A stretch of 64,000 nucleotides of DNA from the NCBI GenBank assembly GCA_037013495.1, contig CM072801.1, positions 78,849,816-78,913,815 on the forward strand, read 5' to 3'. The notes under the pieces are model-generated. The model worked only from the letters and a program-made list of their open reading frames with translations. It had not been told where the DNA came from and did not search any database. This document shows positions 50,020 through 63,079 of the stretch, piece by piece (position 1 is the stretch's first letter; every line of letters starts with the position of its first letter). Made by a program: the position numbers and the translations under genes. Source of the DNA: Hippophae tibetana (taxonomy: Eukaryota; Streptophyta; Magnoliopsida; Rosales; Elaeagnaceae).

Positions 50020-51978
50020 ATGCATCCAAACGACTATTATAATAAATCAAATCGAAGCTCGCTTCGATTACTACAAAGACAACCTTATATTATTTCATTA
50101 CACCTTGTTTCTGAACCCAAGTTTGTTTATTTAACCTATTTACATACTTCTAAAAGTTTGGTCGTATCATATGGAGTTGTTTTTGGTTCTTGTTCCTTAG
50201 GCTTCAATTACGATCATCTTAACCACATTAATGGTTATTCAATCGTTCCTATTTGTTGGAGTTCCTATATTTCCAGGTTCTTCGCCGAAAGGATATAAGT
50301 ATTATGGAATCACAGCCGTGGTTTCTGAAATTAGGTTCTGTACATGCTTCTATCTATTTTCTAATGTTATATTTTTACAAAACATCATTATTTGATTGTT
50401 TATTGTGTTTTTGAGTCATGAATCACTCAAAATAGAAGGAATTTTCACCCACAAGTCTTGCATTTTCTTTAAATATTTTTGTCGTTGTTTTCGTCATTGG
50501 ATTTATTTTTGCATTTTTCATTGAATTCTTCCTATCTTTTTCTTGTTATTTTACTTATGTGTTTAATTTATCTTTGTTCTTCTAAAAAACAAGAGAGTTG
50601 TTGCCATTCACCGTTTCGAAAAAATAACTAATAATTTGGGTTGAAGCTTTAAACTGTCATAACTTTTAATTCATGCATCCAAACGAAATTTATAATAAAT
50701 CAAATCGAAGCTCGTTTCGATTACTACAAAGACAACCTTACATTATTTCATTACTCCTTGTTTCTGAACCCAAGTTTTTTTATTTACCCTATTTACATAC
50801 GTCTAAAAGTTTGGTCGTATCATATGGAGTTGTTTTTGGTTCTTGTTCCTTACGCTTCAATTACGATCATCTTAACCACATTAATGGTTATTCAATCGTT
50901 CCTATTTGTTGGAGTTCCTATATTACCAGGTTCTTTGGCAAAAGGATATAAGTCATTTCGAATCATAGCTGTGGTTTCTGAAAATAGGTTCTCCTCATGC
51001 TTCTATCCTTTTTCTAATGTTATGTTTTTACAAAACATCATTATTTGATTGTTTATTGTGTTTTTGAGTCATAAATCACCTAAAATAGAAGGAATTTTCA
51101 CCCACGAGTCTTGCATTTTCTTTAAATATTATTGTCGTTGGTTTCGTCATTGGATTTATTTTCGCATTTTTCATTCTATTCTTCCTATCTTTTTCTTTTT
51201 CTTTTACTTATGTGTTTAATTTATCTTTGTTCTTCTAAAAAACAAGAGTGTTGTTGCAATTCACTGTTTCGAAAAAATAAGTAATAATTTGGGTTGAAGC
51301 TTTAAACTGTCATAACTTTTAATTCATGCATCCAAACGACTATTATAATAAATCAAATCGAAGCTCGCTTCGATTACTACAAAGTCAACCTTACATTATT
51401 TCATTACTCCTTGTTTCTGAACCCAAGTTTGTTTATTTAACCTATTTACATACTTCTAAAAGTTTGGTCGTATCATATGGAGTTGTTTTTGGTTCTTGTT
51501 CCTTAGGCTTCAATTACGATCATCTTAACCACATTAATGGTTATTCAATCGTTCCTATTTGTTGGAGTTCCTATATTTCCAGGTTCTTCGCCGAAAGGAT
51601 ATAAGTATTATGGAATCACAGCCGTGGTTTCTGAAATTAGGTTCTGTACATGCTTCTATCTATTTTCTAATGTTATGTTTTTACAAAACATCATTATTTG
51701 ATTGTTTATTGTGTTTTTGAGTCATAAATCACCTAAAATAGAAGGAATTTTCACCCACGAGTCTTGCATTTTCTTTAAATATTTTTGTCGTTGGTTTCGT
51801 CATTGGATTTATTTTCGCATTTTTCATTCTATTCTTCCTATCTTTTTCTTGTTATTTTACTTATGTGTTTAATTTATCTTTGTTCTTCTAAAAAACAAGA
51901 GAGTTGTTGCAATTCACTGTTTCGAAAAAATAACTAATAATTTGGGTTGAAGCTTTAAACTGTCATAACTTTTAATTC
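50020..51978 (+). repeat. three monomers H-G-H/x (50020, 50673, 51326)
   Basis: 50020 is H with the private CTTATATTATT and TTACACCTTG. 50673 is G with ATAGCTGTGG and the private TATTATTGTCG. 51326 starts as H, with private AAAGTCAACC. After GAAATTAGG it switches to a 3' part with GTTATGTTTTT, CATAAATCACC and CCCACGAGTC, where other H copies have GTTATATTTTT, CATGAATCACTC and CCCACAAGTC. It is therefore a mosaic with a breakpoint between about 51675 and 51725. Confidence 0.8.
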
Positions 51979-53284
51979 ATGCATCCAAACGACTTTTATA
52001 ATAAATCAAATCGAAGCTCGCTTCGATTACTACAAAGACAACCTTACATTATTTCATTACTCCTTGTTTCTGAACCCAAGTTTGTTTATTTACCCTATTT
52101 ACGTACTTCTAAAAGTTTGGTCGTATCATATGGAGTTGTTTTTGGTTCTTGTTCCTTAGGCTTCAATTACGATCATCTTAACCACATTAATGGTTATTCA
52201 ATCATTCCTATTTGTTGGAGTTCCTATATTTCCAGGTTCTTCGCCGAAAGGATATAAGTCATATGGAATCACAGCCGTGGTTTCTGAAAATAGGTTCTGT
52301 ACATGCTTCTATCTATTTTCTAATGTTATATTTTTACAAAACATCATTATTTGATTGTTTATTGTGTTTTTGATTCATGAATAACTCAAAATAGAAGGAA
52401 TTTTCACCCACAAGTTTTGCATTTTCTTTAAATATTTTTGTCGTTGTTTTCGTCATTGGATTTATTTTTGCATTTTTCATTGAATTCTTCCTATCTTTTT
52501 CTTGTTATTTTACTTATGTGTTTAATTTATCTTTGTTCTTCTAAAAAACAAGAGAGTTGTTGCCATTCACCGTTTCGAAAAAATAACTAATAATTTGGGT
52601 TGAAGCTTTAAACTGTCATAACTTTTAATTCATGCATCCAAACGAAATTTATAATAAATCAAATCGAAGCTCGTTTCGATTACTACAAACACAACCTTAC
52701 ATTATTTCATTACTCCTTGTTTCTGAACCCAAGTTTTTTTATTTACCCTATTTACATACGTCTAAAAGTTTGGTCGTATCATATGGAGTTGTTTTTGGTT
52801 CTTGTTCCTTACGATTCAATTACGATCATCTTAACCACATTAATGGTTATTCAATCGTTCCTATTTGTTGGAGTTCCTATATTACCAGGTTCTTTGGCAA
52901 AAGGATATAAGTCATTTAGAATCATAGCCGTGGTTTCTGAAAATAGGTTCTCCTCATGCTTCTATCCTTTTTCTAATGTTATGTTTTTACAAAACATCAT
53001 TATTTGATTGTTTATTGTGTTTTTGAGTCATAAATCACCTAAAATAGAAGGAATTTTCACCCACGAGTCTTGCATTTTCTTTAAATATTTTTGTCGTTGG
53101 TTTCGTCATTGGATTTATTTTCCCATTTTTCATTCTATTCTTCCTATCTTTTTCTTGTTATTTTACTTATGTGTTTAATTTATCTTTGTTCTTCTAAAAA
53201 ACAAGAGAGTTGTTGCAATTCACTGTTTCGAAAAATTAACTAATAATTTGGGTTGAAGCTTTAAACTGTCATAACTTTTAATTC
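51979..53284 (+). repeat. dimer HOR unit, copy 1 (51979 H-variant, 52632 G)
   Basis: The H variant keeps the perfect dyad but has TTTACGTACTTC, CAATCATTCC, GGAATCACAGCC and TTGATTCATGAATAAC. The G has CAAACACAACC and CTTACGATTC. Its 3' third has CCCACGAGTC and TTTTCCCATTTTT. The latter variant recurs only in the G monomer at 57856, eight monomers away. The pair is repeated immediately to the right at 1306 bp. Confidence 0.88.
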
Positions 53285-54590
53285 ATGCATCCAAACGACT
53301 ATTATAATAAATCAAATCGAAGCTCGCTTCGATTACTACAAAGACAACCTTACATTATTTCATTTCTCCTTGTTTCTGAACCCAAGTTTGTTTATTTACC
53401 CTATTTACGTACTTCTAAAAGTTTGGTCGTATCATATGGAGTTGTTTTTGGTTCTTGTTCCTTAGGCTTCAATTACGATCATCTTAACCACATTAATGGT
53501 TATTCAATCATTCCTATTTGTTGGAGTTCCTATATTTCCAGGTTCTTCGCCGAAAGGATATAAGTCATATGGAATCACAGCCGTGGTTTCTGAAAATAGG
53601 TTCTGTACATGCTTCTATCTATTTTCTAATGTTATATTTTTACAAAACATCATTATTTGATTGTTTATTGTGTTTTTGATTCATGAATAACTCAAAATAG
53701 AAGGAATTTTCACCCACAAGTTTTGCATTTTCTTTAAATATTTTTGTCGTTGTTTTCGTCATTGGATTTATTTTTGCATTTTTCATTGAATTCTTCCTAT
53801 CTTTTTCTTGTTATTTTACTTATGTGTTTAATTTATCTTTGTTCTTCTAAAAAACAAGAGAGTTGTTGCCATTCACCGTTTCGAAAAAATAACTAATAAT
53901 TTGGGTTGAAGCTTTAAACTGTCATAACTTTTAATTCATGCATCCAAACGAAATTTATAATAAATCAAATCGAAGCTCGTTTCGATTACTACAAACACAA
54001 CCTTACATTATTTCATTACTCCTTGTTTCTGAACCCAAGTTTTTTTATTTACCCTATTTACATACGTCTAAAAGTTTGGTCGTATCATATGGAGTTGTTT
54101 TTGGTTCTTGTTCCTTACGATTCAATTACGATCATCTTAACCACATTAATGGTTATTCAATCGTTCCTATTTGTTGGAGTTCCTATATTACCAGGTTCTT
54201 TGGCAAAAGGATATAAGTCATTTAGAATCATAGCCGTGGTTTCTGAAAATAGGTTCTCCTCATGCTTCTATCCTTTTTCTAATGTTATGTTTTTACAAAA
54301 CATCATTATTTGATTGTTTATTGTGTTTTTGAGTCATAAATCACCTAAAATAGAAGGAATTTTCAGCCACAAGTCTTGCATTTTCTTTAAATATTTTTGT
54401 CGTTGTTTTCGTCATTGGATTTATTTTTGCATTTTTCATTGAATTCTTCCTATCTTTTTCTTGTTATTTTACTTATGTGTTTAATTTATCTTTGTTCTTC
54501 TAAAAAACAAGAGAGTTGTTGCCATTCACCGTTTCGAAAAAATAACTAATAATTTGGGTTGAAGCTTTAAACTGTCATAACTTTTAATTC
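53285..54590 (+). repeat. dimer HOR unit, copy 2 (53285 H-variant, 53938 G)
   Basis: It shares TTTACGTACTTC, CAATCATTCC, TTGATTCATGAATAAC and CAAACACAACC with the first dimer. The copies part company in the last third of the G monomer, which here has TTTTCAGCCACAAG in place of CCCACGAGTC. The duplicated segment therefore ends inside that monomer, or was exchanged there afterwards. Private to this copy is CATTTCTCC. Confidence 0.88.
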
Positions 54591-55243
54591 ATGCATCCAA
54601 ACGAAATTTATAATAAATCAAATCGAAGCTCGTTTCGATTACTACAAAGACAACCTTACATTATTTCATTACTCCTTGTTTCTGAACCCAAGTTTTTTTA
54701 TTTACCCTATTTACATACGTCTAAAAGTTTGGTCGTATCATATGGAGTTGTTTTTGGTTCTTGTTCCTTACGCTTCAATTACGATCATCTTAACCACATT
54801 AATGGTTATTCAGTCGTTCCTATTTGTTGGAGTTCCTATATTACCAGGTTCTTTGGCAAAAGGATATAAGTCATTTCGAATCATAGCTGTGGTTTCTGAA
54901 AATAGGTTCTCCTCATGCTTCTATCCTTTTTCTAATGTTATGTTTTTACAAAACATCATTATTTGATTGTTTATTGTGTTTTTGAGTCATAAATCACCTA
55001 AAATAGAAGGAATTTTCACCCACGAGTCTTGCATTTTCTTTAAATATTTTTGTCGTTGGTTTCGTCATTGGATTTATTTTCGCATTTTTCATTCTATTCT
55101 TCCTATCTTTTTCTTTTTCTTTTACTTATGTGTTTAATTTATCTTTGTTCTTCTAAAAAACAAGAGTGTTGTTGCAATTCACTGTTTCGAAAAAATAAGT
55201 AATAATTTGGGTTGAAGCTTTAAACTGTCATAACTTTTAATTC
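54591..55243 (+). repeat. single G-class monomer with CTTACGCTTC and CAGTCGTTCC
   Basis: It combines CAGTCGTTCC, otherwise found with CTTACGATTC in the G copies at 43488, 55897, 59162, 59815 and 61774, with CTTACGCTTC and ATAGCTGTGG. It is therefore another mosaic of G subclasses. Like the other monomers that precede H or I, it ends with AATAAGTAATAA instead of AATAACTAATAA. Confidence 0.8.
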
Positions 55244-57202
55244 ATGCATCCAAACGACTATTATAATAAATCAAATCGAAGCTCGCTTCGATTACTACAA
55301 AGACAACCTTACATTATTTCATTACTCCTTGTTTCTGAACCCAAGTTTGTTTATTTAACCTATTTACATACTTCTAAAAGTTTGGTCGTATCATATGGAG
55401 TTGTTTTTGGTTCTTGTTCCTTAGGCTTCAATTACGATCATCTTAACCACATTAATGGTTATTCAATCGTTCCTATTTGTTGGAGTTCCTATATTTCCAG
55501 GTTCTTCGCCGAAAGGATATAAGTATTATGGAATCACAGCCGTGGTTTCTGAAATTAGGTTCTGTACATGCTTCTATCTATTTTCTAATGTTATATTTTT
55601 ACAAAACATCATTATTTGATTGTTTATTGTGTTTTTGAGTCATGAATCACTCAAAATAGAAGGAATTTTCACCCACAAGTCTTGCATTTTCTTTAAATAT
55701 TTTTGTCGTTGTTTTCGTCATTGGATTTATTTTTGCATTTTTCATTGAATTCTTCCTATCTTTTTCTTGTTATTTTACTTATGTGTTTAATTTATCTTTG
55801 TTCTTCTAAAAAACAAGAGAGTTGTTGCCATTCACCGTTTCGAAAAAATAACTAATAATTTGGGTTGAAGCTTTAAACTGTCATAACTTTTAATTCATGC
55901 ATCCAAACGAAATTTATAATAAATCAAATCGAAGCTCCTTTCGATTACTACAAACACAACCTTACATTATTTCATTACTCCTTGTTTCTGAACCCAAGTT
56001 TTTTTATTTACCCTATTTACATACGTCTAAAAGTTTGGTCGTATCATATGGAGTTGTTTTTGGTTCTTGTTCCTTACGATTCAATTACGATCATCTTAAC
56101 CACATTAATGGTTATTCAGTCGTTCCTATTTGTTGGAGTTCCTATATTACCAGGTTCTTTGGCAAAAGGATATAAGTCATTTAGAATCATAGCCGTGGTT
56201 TCTGAAAATAGGTTCTCCTCATGCTTCTATCCTTTTTCTAATGTTATGTTTTTACAAAACATCATTATTTGATTGTTTATTGTGTTTTTGAGTCATAAAT
56301 CACCTAAAATAGAAGGAATTTTCAGCCACAAGTCTTGCATTTTCTTTAAATATTTTTGTCATTGTTTTCGTCATTGGATTTATTTTTGCATTTTTCATTG
56401 AATTCTTCCTATCTTTTTCTTGTTATTTTACTTATGTGTTTAATTTATCTTTGTTCTTCTAAAAAACAAGAGAGTTGTTGCCATTCACCGTTTCGAAAAA
56501 ATAACTAATAATTTGGGTTGAAGCTTTAAATTGTCATAACTTTTAATTCATGCATCCAAACGAAATTTATAATAAATCAAATCGAAGCTCGTTTCGATTA
56601 CTACAAAGACAACCTTACATTATTTCATTACTCCTTGTTTCTGAACCCAAGTTTTTTTATTTACCCTATTTACATACGTCTAAAAGTTTGGTCGTATCAT
56701 ATGGAGTTGTTTTTGGTTCTTGTTCCTTACGCTTCAATTACGATCATCTTAACCACATTAATGGTTATTCAATCGTCCCTATTTGTTGGAGTTCCTATAT
56801 TACCAGGTTCTTTGGCAAAAGGATATAAGTCATTTCGAATCATAGCTGTGGTTTCTGAAAATAGGTTCTCCTCATGCTTCTATCCTTTTTCTAATGTTAT
56901 GTTTTTACAAAACATCATTATTTGATTGTTTATTGTGTTTTTGAGTCATAAATCACCTAAAATAGAAGGAATTTTCACCCACGAGTCTTGCATTTTCTTT
57001 AAATATTTTTGTCGTTGGTTTCGTCATTGGATTTATTTTCGCATTTTTCATTCTATTCTTCCTATCTTTTTCTTTTTCTTTTACTTATGTGTTTAATTTA
57101 TCTTTGTTCTTCTAAAAAACAAGAGTGTTGTTGCAATTCACTGTTTCGAAAAAATAAGTAATAATTTGGGTTGAAGCTTTAAACTGTCATAACTTTTAAT
57201 TC
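55244..57202 (+). repeat. trimer HOR unit H-G1-G2, copy 1 (55244, 55897, 56550)
   Basis: H has TTTAACCTATTT, CATACTTC, AAGTATTATGG and GAAATTAGG. G1 has GCTCCTTTCG, CAAACACAACC, CTTACGATTC, CAGTCG, TTTTCAGCC and GTCATTG. G2 has CTTACGCTTC, CAATCGTCCC, CCCACGAGTC and AATAAGTAATAA. G1 ends with TTTAAATTGTC, a variant shared with the monomer at 59815. This order, H then G1 then G2, is the main unit of the last 9 kb. Confidence 0.9.
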
Positions 57203-58508
57203 ATGCATCCAAACGACTATTATAATAAATCAAATCGAAGCTCGCTTCGATTACTACAAAGACAACCTTACATTATTTCATTACTCCTTGTTTCTGAACC
57301 CAAGTTTGTTTATTTAACCTATTTACATACTTCTAAAAGTTTGGTCGTATCATATGGAGTTGTTTTTGGTTCTTGTTCCTTAGGCTTCAATTACGATCAT
57401 CTTAACCACATTAATGGTTATTCAATCGTTCCTATTTGTTGGAGTTCCTATATTTCCAGGTTCTTCGCCGAAAGGATATAAGTATTATGGAATCACAGCC
57501 GTGGTTTCTGAAATTAGGTTCTGTACATGCTTCTATCTATTTTCTAATGTTATATTTTTACAAAACATCATTATTTGATTGTTTATTGTGTTTTTGAGTC
57601 ATGAATCACTCAAAATAGAAGGAATTTTCACCCACAAGTCTTGCATTTTCTTTAAATATTTTTGTCGTTGTTTTCGTCATTGGATTTATTTTTGCATTTT
57701 TCATTGAATTCTTCCTATCTTTTTCTTGTTATTTTACTTATGTGTTTAATTTATCTTTGTTCTTCTAAAAAACAAGAGAGTTGTTGCCATTCACCGTTTC
57801 GAAAAAATAACTAATAATTTGGGTTGAAGCTTTAAACTGTCATAACTTTTAATTCATGCATCCAAACGAAATTTATAATAAATCAAATCGAAGCTCGTTT
57901 CGATTACTACAAAGACAACCTTACATTATTTCATTACTCCTTGTTTCTGAACCCAAGTTTTTTTATTTACCCTATTTACATACGTCTAAAAGTTTGGTCG
58001 TATCATATGGAGTTGTTTTTGGTTCTTGTTCCTTACGATTCAATTACGATCATCTTAACCACATTAATGGTTATTCAATCGTTCCTATTTGTTGGAGTTC
58101 CTATATTACCAGGTTCTTTGGCAAAAGGATATAAGTCATTTAGAATCATAGCCGTGGTTTCTGAAAATAGGTTCTCCTCATGCTTCTATCCTTTTTCTAA
58201 TGTTATGTTTTTACAAAACATCATTATTTGATTGTTTATTGTGTTTTTGAGTCATAAATCACCTAAAATAGAAGGAATTTTCACCCACGAGTCTTGCATT
58301 TTCTTTAAATATTTTTGTCGTTGGTTTCGTCATTGGATTTATTTTCCCATTTTTCATTCTATTCTTCCTATCTTTTTCTTGTTATTTTACTTATGTGTTT
58401 AATTTATCTTTGTTCTTCTAAAAAACAAGAGAGTTGTTGCAATTCACTGTTTCGAAAAAATAACTAATAATTTGGGTTGAAGCTTTAAACTGTCATAACT
58501 TTTAATTC
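57203..58508 (+). repeat. two-monomer variant of the H-G unit (57203 H, 57856 G)
   Basis: H is typical. The G at 57856 has neither GCTCCTTTCG nor CAATCGTCCC; instead it has CTTACGATTC and CAATCGTTCC. Its 3' end carries TTTTCCCATTTTT and TTGTTATTTT, as in the G of the first dimer at 52632. It therefore seems to have taken its body from a different neighbour, shortening the trimer to two monomers here. Confidence 0.82.
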
Positions 58509-61120
58509 ATGCATCCAAACGACTATTATAATAAATCAAATCGAAGCTCGCTTCGATTACTACAAAGACAACCTTACATTATTTCATTACTCCTTGTTTC
58601 TGAACCCAAGTTTGTTTATTTAACCTATTTACATACTTCTAAAAGTTTGGTCGTATCATATGGAGTTGTTTTTGGTTCTTGTTCCTTAGGCTTCAATTAC
58701 GATCATCTTAACCACATTAATGGTTATTCAATCGTTCCTATTTGTTGGAGTTCCTATATATCCAGGTTCTTCGCCGAAAGGATATAAGTATTATGGAATC
58801 ACAGCCGTGGTTTCTGAAATTAGGTTCTGTACATGCTTCTATCTATTTTCTAATGTTATATTTTTACAAAACATCATTATTTGATTGTTTATTGTGTTTT
58901 TGAGTCATGAATCACTCAAAATAGAAGGAATTTTCACCCACAAGTCTTGCATTTTCTTTAAATATTTTTGTCGTTGTTTTCGTCATTGGATTTATTTTTG
59001 CATTTTTCATTGAATTCTTCCTATCTTTTTCTTGTTATTTTACTTATGTGTTTAATTTATCTTTGTTCTTCTAAAAAACAAGAGAGTTGTTGCCATTCAC
59101 CGTTTCGAAAAAATAACTAATAATTTGGGTTGAAGCTTTAAACTGTCATAACTTTTAATTCATGCATCCAAACGAAATTTATAATAAATCAAATCGAAGC
59201 TCCTTTCGATTACTACAAACACAACCTTACATTATTTCATTACTCCTTGTTTCTGAACCCAAGTTTTTTTATTTACCCTATTTACATACGTCTAAAAGTT
59301 TGGTCGTATCATATGGAGTTGTTTTTGGTTCTTGTTCCTTACGATTCAATTACGATCATCTTAACCACATTAATGGTTATTCAGTCGTTCCTATTTGTTG
59401 GAGTTCCTATATTACCAGGTTCTTTGGCAAAAGGATATAAGTCATTTAGAATCATAGCCGTGGTTTCTGAAAATAGGTTCTCCTCATGCTTCTATCCTTT
59501 TTCTAATGTTATGTTTTTACAAAACATCATTATTTGATTGTTTATTGTGTTTTTGAGTCATAAATCACCTAAAATAGAAGGAATTTTCAGCCACAAGTCT
59601 TGCATTTTCTTTAAATATTTTTGTCATTGTTTTCGTCATTGGATTTATTTTTGCATTTTTCATTGAATTCTTCCTATCTTTTTCTTGTTATTTTACTTAT
59701 GTGTTTAATTTATCTTTGTTCTTCTAAAAAACAAGAGAGTTGTTGCCATTCACCGTTTCGAAAAAATAACTAATAATTTGGGTTGAAGCTTTAAACTGTC
59801 ATAACTTTTAATTCATGCATCCAAACGAAATTTATAATAAATCAAATCGAAGCTCCTTTCGATTACTACAAACACAACCTTACATTATTTCATTACTCCT
59901 TGTTTCTGAACCCAAGTTTTTTTATTTACCCTATTTACATACGTCTAAAAGTTTGGTCGTATCATATGGAGTTGTTTTTGGTTCTTGTTCCTTACGATTC
60001 AATTACGATCATCTTAACCACATTAATGGTTATTCAGTCGTTCCTATTTGTTGGAGTTCCTATATTACCAGGTTCTTTGGCAAAAGGATATAAGTCATTT
60101 AGAATCATAGCCGTGGTTTCTGAAAATAGGTTCTCCTCATGCTTCTATCCTTTTTCTAATGTTATGTTTTTACAAAACATCATTATTTGATTGTTTATTG
60201 TGTTTTTGAGTCATAAATCACCTAAAATAGAAGGAATTTTCAGCCACAAGTCTTGCATTTTCTTTAAATATTTTTGTCATTGTTTTCGTCATTGGATTTA
60301 TTTTTGCATTTTTCATTGAATTCTTCCTATCTTTTTCTTGTTATTTTACTTATGTGTTTAATTTATCTTTGTTCTTCTAAAAAACAAGAGAGTTGTTGCC
60401 ATTCACCGTTTCGAAAAAATAACTAATAATTTGGGTTGAAGCTTTAAATTGTCATAACTTTTAATTCATGCATCCAAACGAAATTTATAATAAATCAAAT
60501 CGAAGCTCGTTTCGATTACTACAAAGACAACCTTACATTATTTCATTACTCCTTGTTTCTGAACCCAAGTTTTTTTATTTACCCTATTTACATACGTCTA
60601 AAAGTTTGGTCGTATCATATGGAGTTGTTTTTGGTTCTTGTTCCTTACGCTTCAATTACGATCATCTTAACCACATTAATGGTTATTCAATCGTCCCTAT
60701 TTGTTGGAGTTCCTATATTACCAGGTTCTTTGGCAAAAGGATATAAGTCATTTCGAATCATAGCCGTGGTTTCTGAAAATAGGTTCTCCTCATGCTTCTA
60801 TCCTTTTTCTAATGTTATGTTTTTACAAAACATCATTATTTGATTGTTTATTGTGTTTTTGAGTCATAAATCACCTAAAATAGAAGGAATTTTCACCCAC
60901 GATTCTTGCATTTTCTTTAAATATTTTTGTCGTTGGTTTCGTCATTGGATTTATTTTCGCATTTTTCATTCTATTCTTCCTATCTTTTTCTTTTTCTTTT
61001 ACTTATGTGTTTAATTTATCTTTGTTCTTCTAAAAAACAAGAGTGTTGTTGCAATTCACTGTTTCGAAAAAATAAGTAATAATTTGGGTTGAAGCTTTAA
61101 ACTGTCATAACTTTTAATTC
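58509..61120 (+). repeat. four-monomer variant H-G1-G1-G2 (58509, 59162, 59815, 60468)
   Basis: The unit is the H-G1-G2 trimer with G1 present twice in a row. Both G1 copies have GCTCCTTTCG, CAAACACAACC, CAGTCG, TTTTCAGCC and GTCATTG. They part at the end, where only the second has TTTAAATTGTC. H has the private TATATATCCAGG, and G2 has CCCACGATTC where the others have CCCACGAGTC. The extra G1 is the simplest case in the window of gain of exactly one monomer. Confidence 0.9.
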
Positions 61121-63079
61121 ATGCATCCAAACGACTATTATAATAAATCAAATCGAAGCTCGCTTCGATTACTACAAAGACAACCTTACATTATTTCATT
61201 ACTCCTTGTTTCTGAACCCAAGTTTGTTTATTTAACCTATTTACATACTTCTAAAAGTTTGGTCGTATCATATGGAGTTGTTTTTGGTTCTTGTTCCTTA
61301 GGCTTCAATTACGATCATCTTAACCACATTAATGGTTATTCAATCGTTCCTATTTGTTGGAGTTCCTATATTTCCAGGTTCTTCGCCGAAAGGATATAAG
61401 TATTATGGAATCACAGCCGTGGTTTCTGAAATTAGGTTCTGTACATGCTTCTATCTATTTTCTAATGTTATATTTTTACAAAACATCATTATTTGATTGT
61501 TTATTGTGTTTTTGAGTCATGAATCACTCAAAATAGAAGGAATTTTCACCCACAAGTCTTGCATTTTCTTTAAATATTTTTGTCGTTGTTTTCGTCATTG
61601 GATTTATTTTTGCATTTTTCATTGAATTCTTCCTATCTTTTTCTTGTTATTTTACTTATGTGTTTAATTTGTCTTTGTTCTTCTAAAAAACAAGAGAGTT
61701 GTTGCCATTCACCGTTTCGAAAAAATAACTAATAATTTGGGTTGAAGCTTTAAACTGTCATAACTTTTAATTCATGCATCCAAACGAAATTTATAATAAA
61801 TCAAATCGAAGCTCCTTTCGATTACTACAAACACAACCTTACATTATTTCATTACTCCTTGTTTCTGAACCCAAGTTTTTTTATTTACCCTATTTACATA
61901 CGTCTAAAAGTTTGGTCGTATCATATGGAGTTGTTTTTGGTTCTTGTTCCTTACGATTCAATTACGATCATCTTAACCACATTAATGGTTATTCAGTCGT
62001 TCCTATTTGTTGGAGTTCCTATATTACCAGGTTCTTTGGCAAAAGGATATAAGTCATTTAGAATCATAGCCGTGGTTTCTGAAAATAGGTTCTCCTCATG
62101 CTTCTATCCTTTTTCTAATGTTATGTTTTTACAAAACATCATTATTTGATTGTTTATTGTGTTTTTGAGTCATAAATCACCTAAAATAGAAGGAATTTTC
62201 AGCCACAAGTCTTGCATTTTCTTTAAATATTTTTGTCGTTGTTTTCGTCATTGGATTTATTTTTGCATTTTTCATTGAATTCTTCCTATCTTTTTCTTGT
62301 TATTTTACTTATGTGTTTAATTTATCTTTGTTCTTCTAAAAAACAAGAGAGTTGTTGCCATTCACCGTTTCGAAAAAATAACTAATAATTTGGGTTGAAG
62401 CTTTAAACTGTCATAACTTTTAATTCATGCATCCAAACGAAATTTATAATAAATCAAATCGAAGCTCGTTTCGATTACTACAAAGACAACCTTACATTAT
62501 TTCATTACTCCTTGTTTCTGAACCCAAGTTTTTTTATTTACCCTATTTACATACGTCTAAAAGTTTGGTCGTATCATATGGAGTTGTTTTTGGTTCTTGT
62601 TCCTTACGCTTCAATTACGATCATCTTAACCACATTAATGGTTATTCAATCGTCCCTATTTGTTGGAGTTCCTATATTACCAGGTTCTTTGGCAAAAGGA
62701 TATAAGTCATTTCGAATCATAGCCGTGGTTTCTGAAAATAGGTTCTCCTCATGCTTCTATCCTTTTTCTAATGTTATGTTTTTACAAAACATCATTATTT
62801 GATTGTTTATTGTGTTTTTGAGTCATAAATCACCTAAAATAGAAGGAATTTTCACCCACGAGTCTTGCATTTTCTTTAAATATTTTTGTCGTTGGTTTCG
62901 TCATTGGATTTATTTTCGCATTTTTCATTCTATTCTTCCTATCTTTTTCTTTTTCTTTTACTTATGTGTTTAATTTATCTTTGTTCTTCTAAAAAACAAG
63001 AGTGTTGTTGCAATTCACTGTTTCGAAAAAATAAGTAATAATTTGGGTTGAAGCTTTAAACTGTCATAACTTTTAATTC
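61121..63079 (+). repeat. trimer HOR unit H-G1-G2, copy 2 (61121, 61774, 62427)
   Basis: H, G1 and G2 markers are as in 55244-57202. H carries TTTAATTTGTC at about 61671, where all other monomers I checked have TTTAATTTATC; the same change is in the next H at 63080. G1 has GTCGTTG instead of GTCATTG and ends with TTTAAACTGTC, so it differs from the G1 copies at 55897 and 59815. Confidence 0.92.

Noticed and set aside
1780-62802. Second forward frame of 96 residues with a hydrophobic middle (MFLNPSFF...)
   Set aside because: It begins at a TTG, not an ATG, overlaps the first frame, and is open only where a TAG became TAC. The apparent membrane-like segment follows from T-rich DNA, which encodes many Phe, Leu, Ile and Val residues.
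59162-63079. Possible assembly artefact creating the near-identical copies at the right end
   Set aside because: Copies carry separate private variants (TATATATCCAGG at 58509, CCCACGATTC at 60468, GTCGTTG at 61774), which argues that they are real separate units. Only raw reads could settle it fully.
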